Shown: positions 15,151 through 22,043 of the stretch, in pieces | How positions within the stretch are numbered: position 1 is the first letter of the stretch | Layout: each line of letters starts with the position of its first letter | Assembly (NCBI GenBank): GCA_015490475.1 | Contig: WFXT01000281.1 | Coordinates: 1-22,043, forward strand | Reading direction: 5' to 3' | From: Bacteroidota bacterium | GTDB lineage: Bacteria > Bacteroidota > Bacteroidia > JAADEI01 | DNA: 22,043 bases | Notes under the pieces: generated by a model | Told to the model about the DNA's origin: nothing | Database searches by the model: none | The model's input: the letters and a program-made list of their open reading frames with translations, nothing else | Position numbers and translations under genes: made by a program

Positions 15151-15543
15151 TTACAAGAGTGTCTTGCCCAATACAATTCCAATACTTACTGCTATTAACC
15201 CACCAGTTATACTGCCCACTATGTATAGCAATCCTTTTGTGGGGTGTGCATTAAGCAATTGCCAACCTTCCAGTGCAAAAGTTGAGAAAGTTGTGAAACC
15301 ACCAAGAAATCCTGTAATCCACATAATTTTTTGAGTTCCAGACACTTGCCATTTGTACATTAATAACACAAGCAAGATGCCTATCATAAAAGAACCCAGA
15401 ATGTTTACTATTAGTGTTCCAGCAGGAAAGGACTTATAAATCTGCTTCAACCATTCAGATAAGGCATATCTTAATATAGTTCCCAGAGCACCACCAATAG
15501 CCAGTGCCACTACAGTGGTTAAACCCTTCGTCACTGTGAACAT
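15151..15543 (-). CDS. crcB: Fluoride ion channel Fluc/CrcB
   Basis: A small membrane protein that, as an antiparallel dimer, lets fluoride leave the cell. It is 130 residues long with four membrane helices (about 8-27, 41-63, 70-92, 103-127). Family signatures are present: GGALGTILRY (17-26), PAGTLIVNILGSF with the pore Asn47, and GFLGGFTTFSTFA (78-90) with the Phe83/Phe86 box and the central sodium site. It converges on merA with a 19-bp gap. The 177-bp upstream region has no recognisable fluoride riboswitch. It is probably a single-gene unit. Confidence 0.95.
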   Translation of the reverse strand: MFTVTKGLTTVVALAIGGALGTILRYALSEWLKQIYKSFPAGTLIVNILGSFMIGILLVLLMYKWQVSGTQKIMWITGFLGGFTTFSTFALEGWQLLNAHPTKGLLYIVGSITGGLIAVSIGIVLGKTLL

Positions 15544-15720
15544 TTGTTCGTATCAACAAAGGAAGGTTATCCACAGGTTCCAGACCTTATTTAGTATCAA
15601 TTTTGCACAATAGCAACTCACAAGTGCACGTAAATTCAACATTTTCCTAATAAAGAAAACACATCAATCCTTTTTGTCGTAAACTAATCCTAAACAAACC
15701 AATAACAATATTGTAATGAC

Positions 15721-16725
15721 ATGTTAAAAAATAAAGATTCTGGTGCAAAACACCTTGAAAATATAATTATCATTGACAAACCAGACCCGTATGCATTCAT
15801 CAACCACTTGAAAGACCCTATCAAACGGACAATTGAAGGGGCTTCGGAAGACAGCGAGCCTGTTGTTTTTTATTCAAAATCCGACAATTCTACTTTCATT
15901 TTAAATTACCTGCATGTTCCACGAACCGACAAAGACGACTCTGAATTGCGTGTTCTGTCAATGCTCATAGACCCATACAGCACCGTCCTATTCCCACAAA
16001 GCAAAAACCTGAACAGACTAAGGTTAATGCTTCAGAGTAAAAAACTTTTAAACAAAAAAATTGATTTAACACCATTAAAATTGCTTGACGACCTGTCTCA
16101 AGAATTCAACAATGCTAACAATATAATTTTCACCCTTTCAGAATCTCTTTATTCACTATCTCGCATTTGGGATTCAGAAGAATTACCTTCTGCAGAACGA
16201 GTTTTTGACCAAATTATGGACTTTCTGAAAACCACTATAGCATATCATCATAAAGGTTTGTCTAAAGCCATTACAACATTCCTTGCATTTGCTATGGATA
16301 TGCTTGTATATCATCGCCTTTTGATGCCCGCCATAGTAAATAAAATTGTAATTGTTTCAAGTGACATTAAACACGAAGAGATAAAAAGTGTTGATATTAT
16401 AATGCCGGGAAAACCAATACTGAATCCAATAGTTGTGCTCAATTACAAAGTGAACTATTCTGAAGCATTTTATCTAATTCCAGAGCATGCTGGATATGGT
16501 CTTGAAAATCTGCATATTTCAGACATAAGTATTTTCTTGAGCCGATTATTTCACAAAAAAAGTGTGCATTTAGTAACCAACGTTCTAAGGGACTCTATGG
16601 AAGCAATTATGGACAATAAACAGAAACTGTCAAGCATTAGTGAGCAGAACACACAAGACGTATCGTTAGCATTACACGACCTGTTAAAAACTAAATATGG
16701 CATCAAGGAAAACGACTCAAAATGA
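15721..16725 (+). CDS. Protein of unknown function, 334 residues
   Basis: I recognise no family. The product is probably soluble: there is no signal peptide and no long membrane helix, although residues about 182-206 (AITTFLAFAMDMLVYHRLLM) are moderately hydrophobic. It looks like a mixed alpha/beta protein with an N-terminal strand-rich part (about 14-100), a helical middle (about 115-210), another strand-rich part (about 206-260) and a polar helical tail. No catalytic motif stands out. It is A+T-rich like its neighbours and is not in an operon. Its stop overlaps that of nadB by 9 bp on the opposite strand. The length and clean frame make it very probably a real gene. Confidence 0.8.
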   Translation: MLKNKDSGAKHLENIIIIDKPDPYAFINHLKDPIKRTIEGASEDSEPVVFYSKSDNSTFILNYLHVPRTDKDDSELRVLSMLIDPYSTVLFPQSKNLNRLRLMLQSKKLLNKKIDLTPLKLLDDLSQEFNNANNIIFTLSESLYSLSRIWDSEELPSAERVFDQIMDFLKTTIAYHHKGLSKAITTFLAFAMDMLVYHRLLMPAIVNKIVIVSSDIKHEEIKSVDIIMPGKPILNPIVVLNYKVNYSEAFYLIPEHAGYGLENLHISDISIFLSRLFHKKSVHLVTNVLRDSMEAIMDNKQKLSSISEQNTQDVSLALHDLLKTKYGIKENDSK

Positions 16726-18222
16726 TATAGTTACAGCGTCCTCACGATAGAAAGTGCCTCTATTTAGCAATCTATTCAGAGACCTGACTATTATCATACG
16801 GGCGACATCAAGCATTATTGCCTGTCTTTGGATGTATATGTTATCAATGTCAGAAAGGCTTGAACGTTGGTTATCTATCCATTCCAATGCCTCTTTTAAA
16901 CTCTGTTCATTTTTGACAACTCCCACTTTTTCATGCATGAGTTGTCTAAGCCTGTCTTCAATGGTTACGGAAGGCTTGTCAACATTAAACTTTCCGGGCA
17001 GAACAGTGATATTGCATTTTTGCAGGTTATCGGTAATCACCTCAGGAAGGCTATATGCCTGAACAAGCAATTCAAGCAATGAGTTGGAAGCAAGCCTGTT
17101 AGCACCATGCAAACCTGTTCCAGCCACTTCCCCAATGGCTATTAGACCATCAAGGGCGGTTCTGCCATATACATCCACTGCTATGCCTCCACATTGATAA
17201 TGAGCAGAAGGCACAACGGGAATCCATTCTTTTCTTGGGTCTATGCCATGCTTCAAGCAAGTATTAAGGACAGTTGGGAATCGGCTCCAGTCCTTTACTT
17301 TGGTAGCATCAAGCCAAACATGTGCTATTCCATGCTTTTTCATTTCAAAGTATATACTTCTGGCAACTATATCTCTGGGGGCAAGGTCTCCACGCTCGTC
17401 ATACATAGACATGAATCTTTCTCCATAACTGTTTCTGAGAACTGCTCCTGCTCCACGCAATGCCTCTGTAATTAACGGTTGTGTTGGGGACTCAGGCAAG
17501 TATAAGGCAGTTGGATGGAACTGAATGAATTCAAGGTCTTTGAGCGGAACTCCAAGTTGCTTAGCAAGAAAGAGTCCTGAACCAATCGCTAAAGGACTAT
17601 TTGATGTAAACCTCCACAAGTATCCTGAACCGCCAGTGGCAAGGATAACAAGGGGAACTTCAATTTCAAACGTTTGACCATCCTCAAGAGAAACACACTT
17701 AACAGCATAGCAATCACGCCTTTTCCTGATGTCATAAACCCTGAAATTGTATATAATTTCAAATCTTTCTTTGTAGTCTTCAAGGTGGTTAAGAAGAAAA
17801 GTTACAACGTCTCGTCCCGTATGGTCTTTGACATGGATTATTCTGTTTTTGGTGTGTCCTCCTTCTCTGCCAAGTGATAACTGTCCTGTTTCTGTTTTGT
17901 CAAAGGACATTCCAAGAGATATGAGCCATTGAATTGCTTCTTTGGCTTTGGAAGCAAAGAAATGAGAAGCGGTAGGCGAAGAATATCCATCTCCAGCAAC
18001 AAGTGTATCACGAACATGATAGTATGGTGAATCGTCGGGGTCAATGGCTATGGCTATTCCTCCCTGAGCATAGAATGTGTTTGCTTTACGTGGGTCTCCT
18101 TCGGCAACAACCAGAATGTTATAAGTAGGGAAATTCTGGGCTATAGAAAGGGCGGCTGCCAGACCTCCTCCTCCCGAACCGATTATTAAAATGTGAGGTT
18201 GGAAATTTATCTGTCTGTCCAT
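16717..18222 (-). CDS. nadB: L-aspartate oxidase
   Basis: Flavoenzyme that oxidises L-aspartate to iminoaspartate, the first step of de novo NAD synthesis; 501 residues. Visible motifs are the FAD-binding ILIIGSGGGGLAAAL (11-25), with Gly where many relatives have Ala, then NTFYAQGGIA (48-57), EFIQFHPTALY (231-241), the catalytic-region DLAPRDIVARS (279-289), and AHYQCGG then GEVAGTGLHGANRLASNS (364-381). The C-terminal helical domain is present. It lies after nadA with a 16-bp overlap, matching direct hand-over of unstable iminoaspartate. The absence of a succinate-dehydrogenase iron-sulfur partner and the nadA linkage separate it from fumarate reductase. Confidence 0.96.
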   Translation of the reverse strand: MDRQINFQPHILIIGSGGGGLAAALSIAQNFPTYNILVVAEGDPRKANTFYAQGGIAIAIDPDDSPYYHVRDTLVAGDGYSSPTASHFFASKAKEAIQWLISLGMSFDKTETGQLSLGREGGHTKNRIIHVKDHTGRDVVTFLLNHLEDYKERFEIIYNFRVYDIRKRRDCYAVKCVSLEDGQTFEIEVPLVILATGGSGYLWRFTSNSPLAIGSGLFLAKQLGVPLKDLEFIQFHPTALYLPESPTQPLITEALRGAGAVLRNSYGERFMSMYDERGDLAPRDIVARSIYFEMKKHGIAHVWLDATKVKDWSRFPTVLNTCLKHGIDPRKEWIPVVPSAHYQCGGIAVDVYGRTALDGLIAIGEVAGTGLHGANRLASNSLLELLVQAYSLPEVITDNLQKCNITVLPGKFNVDKPSVTIEDRLRQLMHEKVGVVKNEQSLKEALEWIDNQRSSLSDIDNIYIQRQAIMLDVARMIIVRSLNRLLNRGTFYREDAVTISF

Positions 18223-19175
18223 TCAAGCATTCTTTCAACTGGAATCCTTGCACGCTCCGCTAAATCCTCAGGAATTATTATTTCATTTTCAGCCGGCTCA
18301 TTAAGCAGGATATTATAAATCTTTTCAAGCGTATTCAATTTCATATATGGACATTGTTGACATGCCACACAGCCGACAACAGGTGGTACAACGATAAACT
18401 CTTTGCCCGGTGCCTGTTTACGCATTTGATGGACAATACCTTCTTCAGTACCTACTATATACCGCTTTGCAGAATCTTCCTTAACAAATTTAAGCAACTG
18501 GCCTGTGCTTCCAACAAAATCTGCTATTTCAAGCAGCGACGAACCACATTCAGGATGCACTATCACCTTGGCATCAGGATACTTCTTCTTGAGTTCTTTA
18601 ATTTGGTCAGCACTAAACTCTTCATGGACGATACACTGTCCGGGCCAGATAACCATCTCACGCCCTGTAACACGTTGTAGAAACTCTCCCAGATGTCTAT
18701 CTGGTGCAAAAATTAATGTTTTATCTGGCGGTACCATCTGAACAAGCTTCAGAGCATTGGAAGAAGTACATATTATATCACTCATGGCTTTTATCTCAAT
18801 GGAACTATTTATATAGGTCATCACAAAGCGGTTATCATATTGTTCAATAAATTGCTTGAAAGGCACTGGGGGGCACGATTCAACAAGTGAACATCCTGCA
18901 TTCACATCAGGAATAAAAACCTTTTTATCTGGATTGAGCAACTTGGCTGTCTCCGCCATGAAGTAAACTCCAGCAAGAATTATTATGTCTGCTTTTGTCT
19001 TTTGAGCCTGTCTGGCAAGAGCTAAACTATCTCCCACAAAATCAGCAATATCCTGAATCTCTGGTCTCTGATAGTAGTGTGAAAGAATTATAGCGTTTTT
19101 TTGTATAGCAAGGGAACGTATGCGACGTTGTAACTCCTTAATGGAAGAGATGGGTTCCAAGGCTATTTGGGTCAT
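18207..19175 (-). CDS. nadA: Quinolinate synthase
   Basis: A [4Fe-4S] enzyme that condenses iminoaspartate with dihydroxyacetone phosphate to give quinolinate. From the ATG at 19175 it has 322 residues; an in-frame ATG at 19223 would add 16 that are not family-like. Counting from 19175, it shows ILSHYYQRPEIQDIADFVGD (30-49), the cluster ligands Cys95 (NAGCSL), Cys181 (GQCIVHEEF) and a final CVACQQC run (Cys269, 272, 275), plus FAPDRHLG and HPECGSS. The start region overlaps the 5' end of the divergent lipoprotein gene. The next pathway gene, nadC, is not in the window. Confidence 0.96.
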   Translation of the reverse strand: MTQIALEPISSIKELQRRIRSLAIQKNAIILSHYYQRPEIQDIADFVGDSLALARQAQKTKADIIILAGVYFMAETAKLLNPDKKVFIPDVNAGCSLVESCPPVPFKQFIEQYDNRFVMTYINSSIEIKAMSDIICTSSNALKLVQMVPPDKTLIFAPDRHLGEFLQRVTGREMVIWPGQCIVHEEFSADQIKELKKKYPDAKVIVHPECGSSLLEIADFVGSTGQLLKFVKEDSAKRYIVGTEEGIVHQMRKQAPGKEFIVVPPVVGCVACQQCPYMKLNTLEKIYNILLNEPAENEIIIPEDLAERARIPVERMLEWTDR

Positions 19176-20610
19176 AGCTCTGCTTACTGTGGGTTTTGTG
19201 ATAATAAACGGCGGTTGTGCCAACGTGGTTCCACCCTCTGGGGGACCAAGAGACCTACAACCACCTCAAATAACTAATGTAAGCCCACCCTGTGGAACAA
19301 AACCACAAAAAGAAATTATCATAACTTTTGACGAACCTATAATCACACACCCACAAGGTAAAATTCTATTACATCCAACAACAGGCTTCAAACATAAAGT
19401 CAAAAGAAACAAACTTTTCATCTACATAGACTCGCTCCTTGACTCCTCATTCCTGTATTTAAACATGGTCAATTTTGTTAGAGACCTAACCGAAGGAAAC
19501 ATAAGGCAAACCTTTGCTTGTTTATGGCACACCTATGACACTGTCTATGTGCCCAAGATAAAAGTGATAAGAATGCCTTTTGATGATTCGGAACCGTTCG
19601 TTGGTTTCGTCGCCTCTCTAAAAGATTCTGCGGGCAAAACATTGCTGTATTACAGTCAAAAGGGAGAATTGCCCAAACTTCCCGAAGGAACCTATGATCT
19701 TACAATATGGCAGGACAGAAACAATAACTTAAAATTTGACTATGGCGAATTTGTCGGTTCAAATACTATTCACGTTCCGCAAGAAGGAAAAGATACAATT
19801 TTAATATCGTCACAATCTCCACGTATTTCAGTAAAAACAATAAGTACCATTTCCGCAAGATTAATAATAAACATAGGGGGATGGGATAGTGTAAGCATGT
19901 CTGTCCCTTTTGTACAAATTGGGGATACTATAATAACCCAATTAGCAGATTCCCCCCGTCAAATAAGGCTTGAACTATATGGAAAATGGGACACTGCTTT
20001 CACAGTACTATTGCCTTCTTGTCAGGATACTATTGCCCATTTGCAAATATCACAGAAACTTCTTAAAAATGACACTGCCCAATATTCATGGCTAACCCTA
20101 TCGTTTCCCGCTCCCGTTATAAATCAAGAAGATTCTATAATTGCGATTGTCAAAGATTCAATAAACAAAATCAAGGTCTATTGGGCTTCTCCTCTACAAG
20201 CAATCGTATTCCTTGCTAAAAATAGTGAATATGACATACCTTCAGGGCAATTTAACTTGAAGTGGGGTAAATTGGCAGATGATACTATCCACATAATTAC
20301 AAAACAGTCGTGGACGAAATGCTCAACATTTATCGTAGGCAATCAAACGCAACAACCTGTTCTTGTTAAGACAGGAAAAATTTCTTTCTGGTTGTCTGCT
20401 GGCTCCCCTACCCTTAGTTTTCAATGCTTCCCTTCAGTGCCTGTGTCTATATACATACTTAAAGACAGAAATAGAGATGGACGTTGGAACAATGGTAATT
20501 ACAGACTTTTCATTCCTCCAGAAAGACTATTAAAACTAAAATCTATTAAATTAGAACCCAACTGGGAACACAGAGAAATTATTAAGGAATATGAGACGAC
20601 GACAAACTAA
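19150..20610 (+). CDS. Ig-like-domain outer-membrane lipoprotein (Bacteroidota type)
   Basis: A large envelope lipoprotein of a Bacteroidota family with an N-terminal bacterial Ig-like (Big_5-type) domain; role unknown. From the ATG at 19150 it has 486 residues. The signal peptide (KAIWVIALLTVGFVII) ends at Cys23, after NGG rather than a standard LAG. The mature end then shows the family's PPSGGPRD and PPQITNVSPP, followed by an edge-strand segment IIITFDEPI. Two repeat-like stretches, TIWQDRNNNLKFDYGE and YILKDRNRDGRWNNGNYRLF, have the N-G-x-W/F-D type pattern common in this family. Starts at 19141 and 19120 are also possible. It begins a rightward group with overlapping genes. Confidence 0.82.
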   Translation: MGSKAIWVIALLTVGFVIINGGCANVVPPSGGPRDLQPPQITNVSPPCGTKPQKEIIITFDEPIITHPQGKILLHPTTGFKHKVKRNKLFIYIDSLLDSSFLYLNMVNFVRDLTEGNIRQTFACLWHTYDTVYVPKIKVIRMPFDDSEPFVGFVASLKDSAGKTLLYYSQKGELPKLPEGTYDLTIWQDRNNNLKFDYGEFVGSNTIHVPQEGKDTILISSQSPRISVKTISTISARLIINIGGWDSVSMSVPFVQIGDTIITQLADSPRQIRLELYGKWDTAFTVLLPSCQDTIAHLQISQKLLKNDTAQYSWLTLSFPAPVINQEDSIIAIVKDSINKIKVYWASPLQAIVFLAKNSEYDIPSGQFNLKWGKLADDTIHIITKQSWTKCSTFIVGNQTQQPVLVKTGKISFWLSAGSPTLSFQCFPSVPVSIYILKDRNRDGRWNNGNYRLFIPPERLLKLKSIKLEPNWEHREIIKEYETTTN

Positions 20611-21103
20611 CAGAAAGCGGGATAATCTATCCCTATGGGGACTTATTGTGGTTGTCTTAATTGCCATCCTGCTGGTATTTGTCCTTGACGGAAGGGTAAT
20701 AAAAGTTCACGACGGGGACACAGTAACAGTGTTCTATCAATTGAAGCCAGTTCGCATAAGGTTGTGGGGTATTGATGCTCCAGAATTAAGGCAGGACGAT
20801 GGCGTTAAATCAGCACAGGCATTAAGAAAACTTATTTTCGGTAAAAAAGTCCTTATAGAGCCAAAAGATAAGGACAGATATGGTAGATTGGTAGCAGTGA
20901 TTTATGTGGATGACACATTAAACGTTAATAGGTGGTTAGTGCGTAATGGCTGGGCATGGGTATATCGCAGATACAATAAAGAAGCGGAATGGCTTAGACT
21001 GGAAGAGTTAGCCAGAGAGAGAAGATTGGGTTTGTGGCAGGATGAACCTAACATACCGCCGTGGGAATGGCGTCGTCAAAAACGGAAAAACAAAAGCAGA
21101 TGA
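20591..21103 (+). CDS. Membrane-anchored SNase-like nuclease
   Basis: A Ca-dependent nuclease of the staphylococcal nuclease/thermonuclease family. The 170 residues begin with a basic tip (MRRRQTNRKR) and one membrane helix (about 15-33), so the enzyme should be tethered with the catalytic domain outside the cytoplasm. The catalytic set is visible: metal-binding HDGDTV (40-45), RIRLWGIDAPE with Arg57, Asp62 and Glu65, and RYGR with Arg99. A basic C-terminus (RRQKRKNKSR) follows. The start overlaps the lipoprotein gene by 20 bp, and the stop overlaps the next ATG by 4 bp (ATGA). The role could be nucleic-acid scavenging or degradation of incoming DNA. Confidence 0.92.
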   Translation: MRRRQTNRKRDNLSLWGLIVVVLIAILLVFVLDGRVIKVHDGDTVTVFYQLKPVRIRLWGIDAPELRQDDGVKSAQALRKLIFGKKVLIEPKDKDRYGRLVAVIYVDDTLNVNRWLVRNGWAWVYRRYNKEAEWLRLEELARERRLGLWQDEPNIPPWEWRRQKRKNKSR

Positions 21104-22043
21104 AAGGAAAGGTTCTGGTTACAGGGGCAACTGGTTTGCTTGGCAGTCACCTTGTCAAAACGCTACTTGAAAAAGGTTATGATGTAAGGGCATTAAAAAG
21201 ACCCACTTCTGATATTTCTCGTTTAGGAAAGTATGCCACAGAGATTGAATGGATTGAAGGGAATGTCCTTGACTACGAGAGCATAAAAAAAGCACTAACT
21301 GGTGTTGAAGGAGTCTTTCATTGTGCTGCCAGAGTGTCCTTTCGACCTGCAGACAAGGAACTAATGCTGGAAACAAACGTCATTGGGACAAGAAACATGA
21401 TTAATGCAAGCATTGAATATGGAAACCTACGTTTTTTTGTGCACGTTAGTTCGGTGGCTGCCCTCGGTAGGACAATCAACGGCATTCCCATTGATGAAAG
21501 TGCAGAATGGGACCCCGCACACAACCCTTCTGACTATTCCTATACTAAATGGCTTTCCGAGAAAGAAGCGTGGCGGGGCTTTGCAGAAGGCTTACCAGTG
21601 GTCATTGTAAATCCTTCCGTTATCCTTGGACGCGGAAACTGGTACACTGACTCATCACAAATCTTTTCTCTCGTTGACAAAAAATTTCCTTTTTATCCTG
21701 TGGGGGGAACAGGATTTGTTGATGCTTATGACGTAGCCAAAATAATGATTGAACTAGCAGAACGGGGCATCACAGGCGAAAGATTTATAGTTTCTGCAGA
21801 GAATTGGTTACACAGAGACATTCTTGCCTACATTGCAATGGAAATGGGGCGTCCCATACCCTTTATCCCTGCGACGTTGCCCATTAGATTGCTTGCCCTA
21901 CTTGTCGATTCAACACGTTTATTACGAGGCAAAAAGCGAAGACTATCATGGAATCTCCTTAAGCAATCTGCAAAACGCTTATACTACGACAATCGCAAAG
22001 TCAGATTCACTCTCAATTATCAATTTGAAAGCATTAAAAACAC
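21100..22043 (+). CDS. NAD-dependent epimerase/dehydratase-like extended SDR, 3' partial
   Basis: The frame is open from the ATG at 21100 to the window end (314 complete codons), so the C-terminus is missing. It starts with the Rossmann NAD(P) motif KVLVTGATGLLGSHLV (3-18), followed by GVFHCAARVSF, the VSSVAALG strand and the catalytic YSYTK (Tyr/Lys), with NPSVILGRGN for substrate binding. The overall look is that of dihydroflavonol-4-reductase/3-beta-HSD-like extended short-chain dehydrogenases, which act on sugars, terpenoids or other alcohols. The exact substrate cannot be named. It overlaps the nuclease stop by 4 bp, so the two are probably translated together. Confidence 0.9.
   Translation, partial: MKGKVLVTGATGLLGSHLVKTLLEKGYDVRALKRPTSDISRLGKYATEIEWIEGNVLDYESIKKALTGVEGVFHCAARVSFRPADKELMLETNVIGTRNMINASIEYGNLRFFVHVSSVAALGRTINGIPIDESAEWDPAHNPSDYSYTKWLSEKEAWRGFAEGLPVVIVNPSVILGRGNWYTDSSQIFSLVDKKFPFYPVGGTGFVDAYDVAKIMIELAERGITGERFIVSAENWLHRDILAYIAMEMGRPIPFIPATLPIRLLALLVDSTRLLRGKKRRLSWNLLKQSAKRLYYDNRKVRFTLNYQFESIKN

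Noticed and set aside
15567..15575. Perfect DnaA-box sequence TTATCCACA upstream of crcB
   Set aside because: It is a single copy with no box cluster, no A+T-rich unwinding region and no dnaA or dnaN nearby. One 9-bp match in 22 kb can be chance, so no origin is called.
15544..15720. Fluoride riboswitch upstream of crcB
   Set aside because: The conserved pseudoknot elements of the crcB RNA motif are not visible on the minus strand, so only gene context would support it.

Overview
The window looks like chromosomal DNA from an uncultured member of the Bacteroidota (Bacteroidetes). Supporting signs are a cell-surface Ig-like lipoprotein of the type whose mature end reads PPSGGPRD, a four-helix FtsK followed directly by lolA, a bTHX ribosomal protein, Bacteroidota-like promoter elements (TAnnTTTG), A+T-rich sequence, and almost no Shine-Dalgarno sequences. 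I see no tRNA, rRNA, CRISPR array, transposase or integrase. Most of the window is well-packed housekeeping DNA with one metal-resistance operon.

Layout. Bases 1-152 are a perfect spacer-less palindrome that runs to the window edge and includes the first codons of pncB. It is most likely a fold-back artefact or contig end. Next come pncB-pncA (NAD salvage) and a possible unannotated 35-residue membrane protein. A leftward block follows: ftsK, lolA and a secreted subtilisin-like protease. ftsK carries an in-frame TAA that separates the motor from its DNA-reading gamma domain. After bTHX, a tight rightward operon holds purK, purE, an LtaS-like phosphotransferase and a diacylglycerol-kinase-like lipid kinase. 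An ECF sigma factor follows, with a 12-bp inverted repeat around its start codon, then a 434-bp gene-free stretch.

The accessory part (12.6-15.1 kb) is a mercury-resistance operon: an ArsR-family regulator with an operator-like palindrome, a MerT-MerP fusion, and MerA with a short Cys-rich N-terminus instead of the NmerA domain. Convergent to it is a fluoride channel gene (crcB). One gene of unknown function follows at 15.7-16.7 kb. nadA-nadB (de novo NAD synthesis, leftward) then overlap head-to-head with a rightward group: Ig-like lipoprotein, membrane-anchored SNase-like nuclease, and an NAD-dependent epimerase/reductase cut off by the window end.

Functional links. The window has both routes into the NAD pool (pncA/pncB and nadA/nadB; no nadC is seen). 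The LtaS-like enzyme and lipid kinase overlap by 50 bp and plausibly form a diacylglycerol-producing and -recycling pair. MerTP and MerA form an uptake-then-reduction pathway for Hg(II). No wholly new multi-gene system is evident. The best leads are the split ftsK, the LtaS-kinase pair, the nadA/lipoprotein head-to-head overlap, the small membrane ORF and the sigma-factor inverted repeat.
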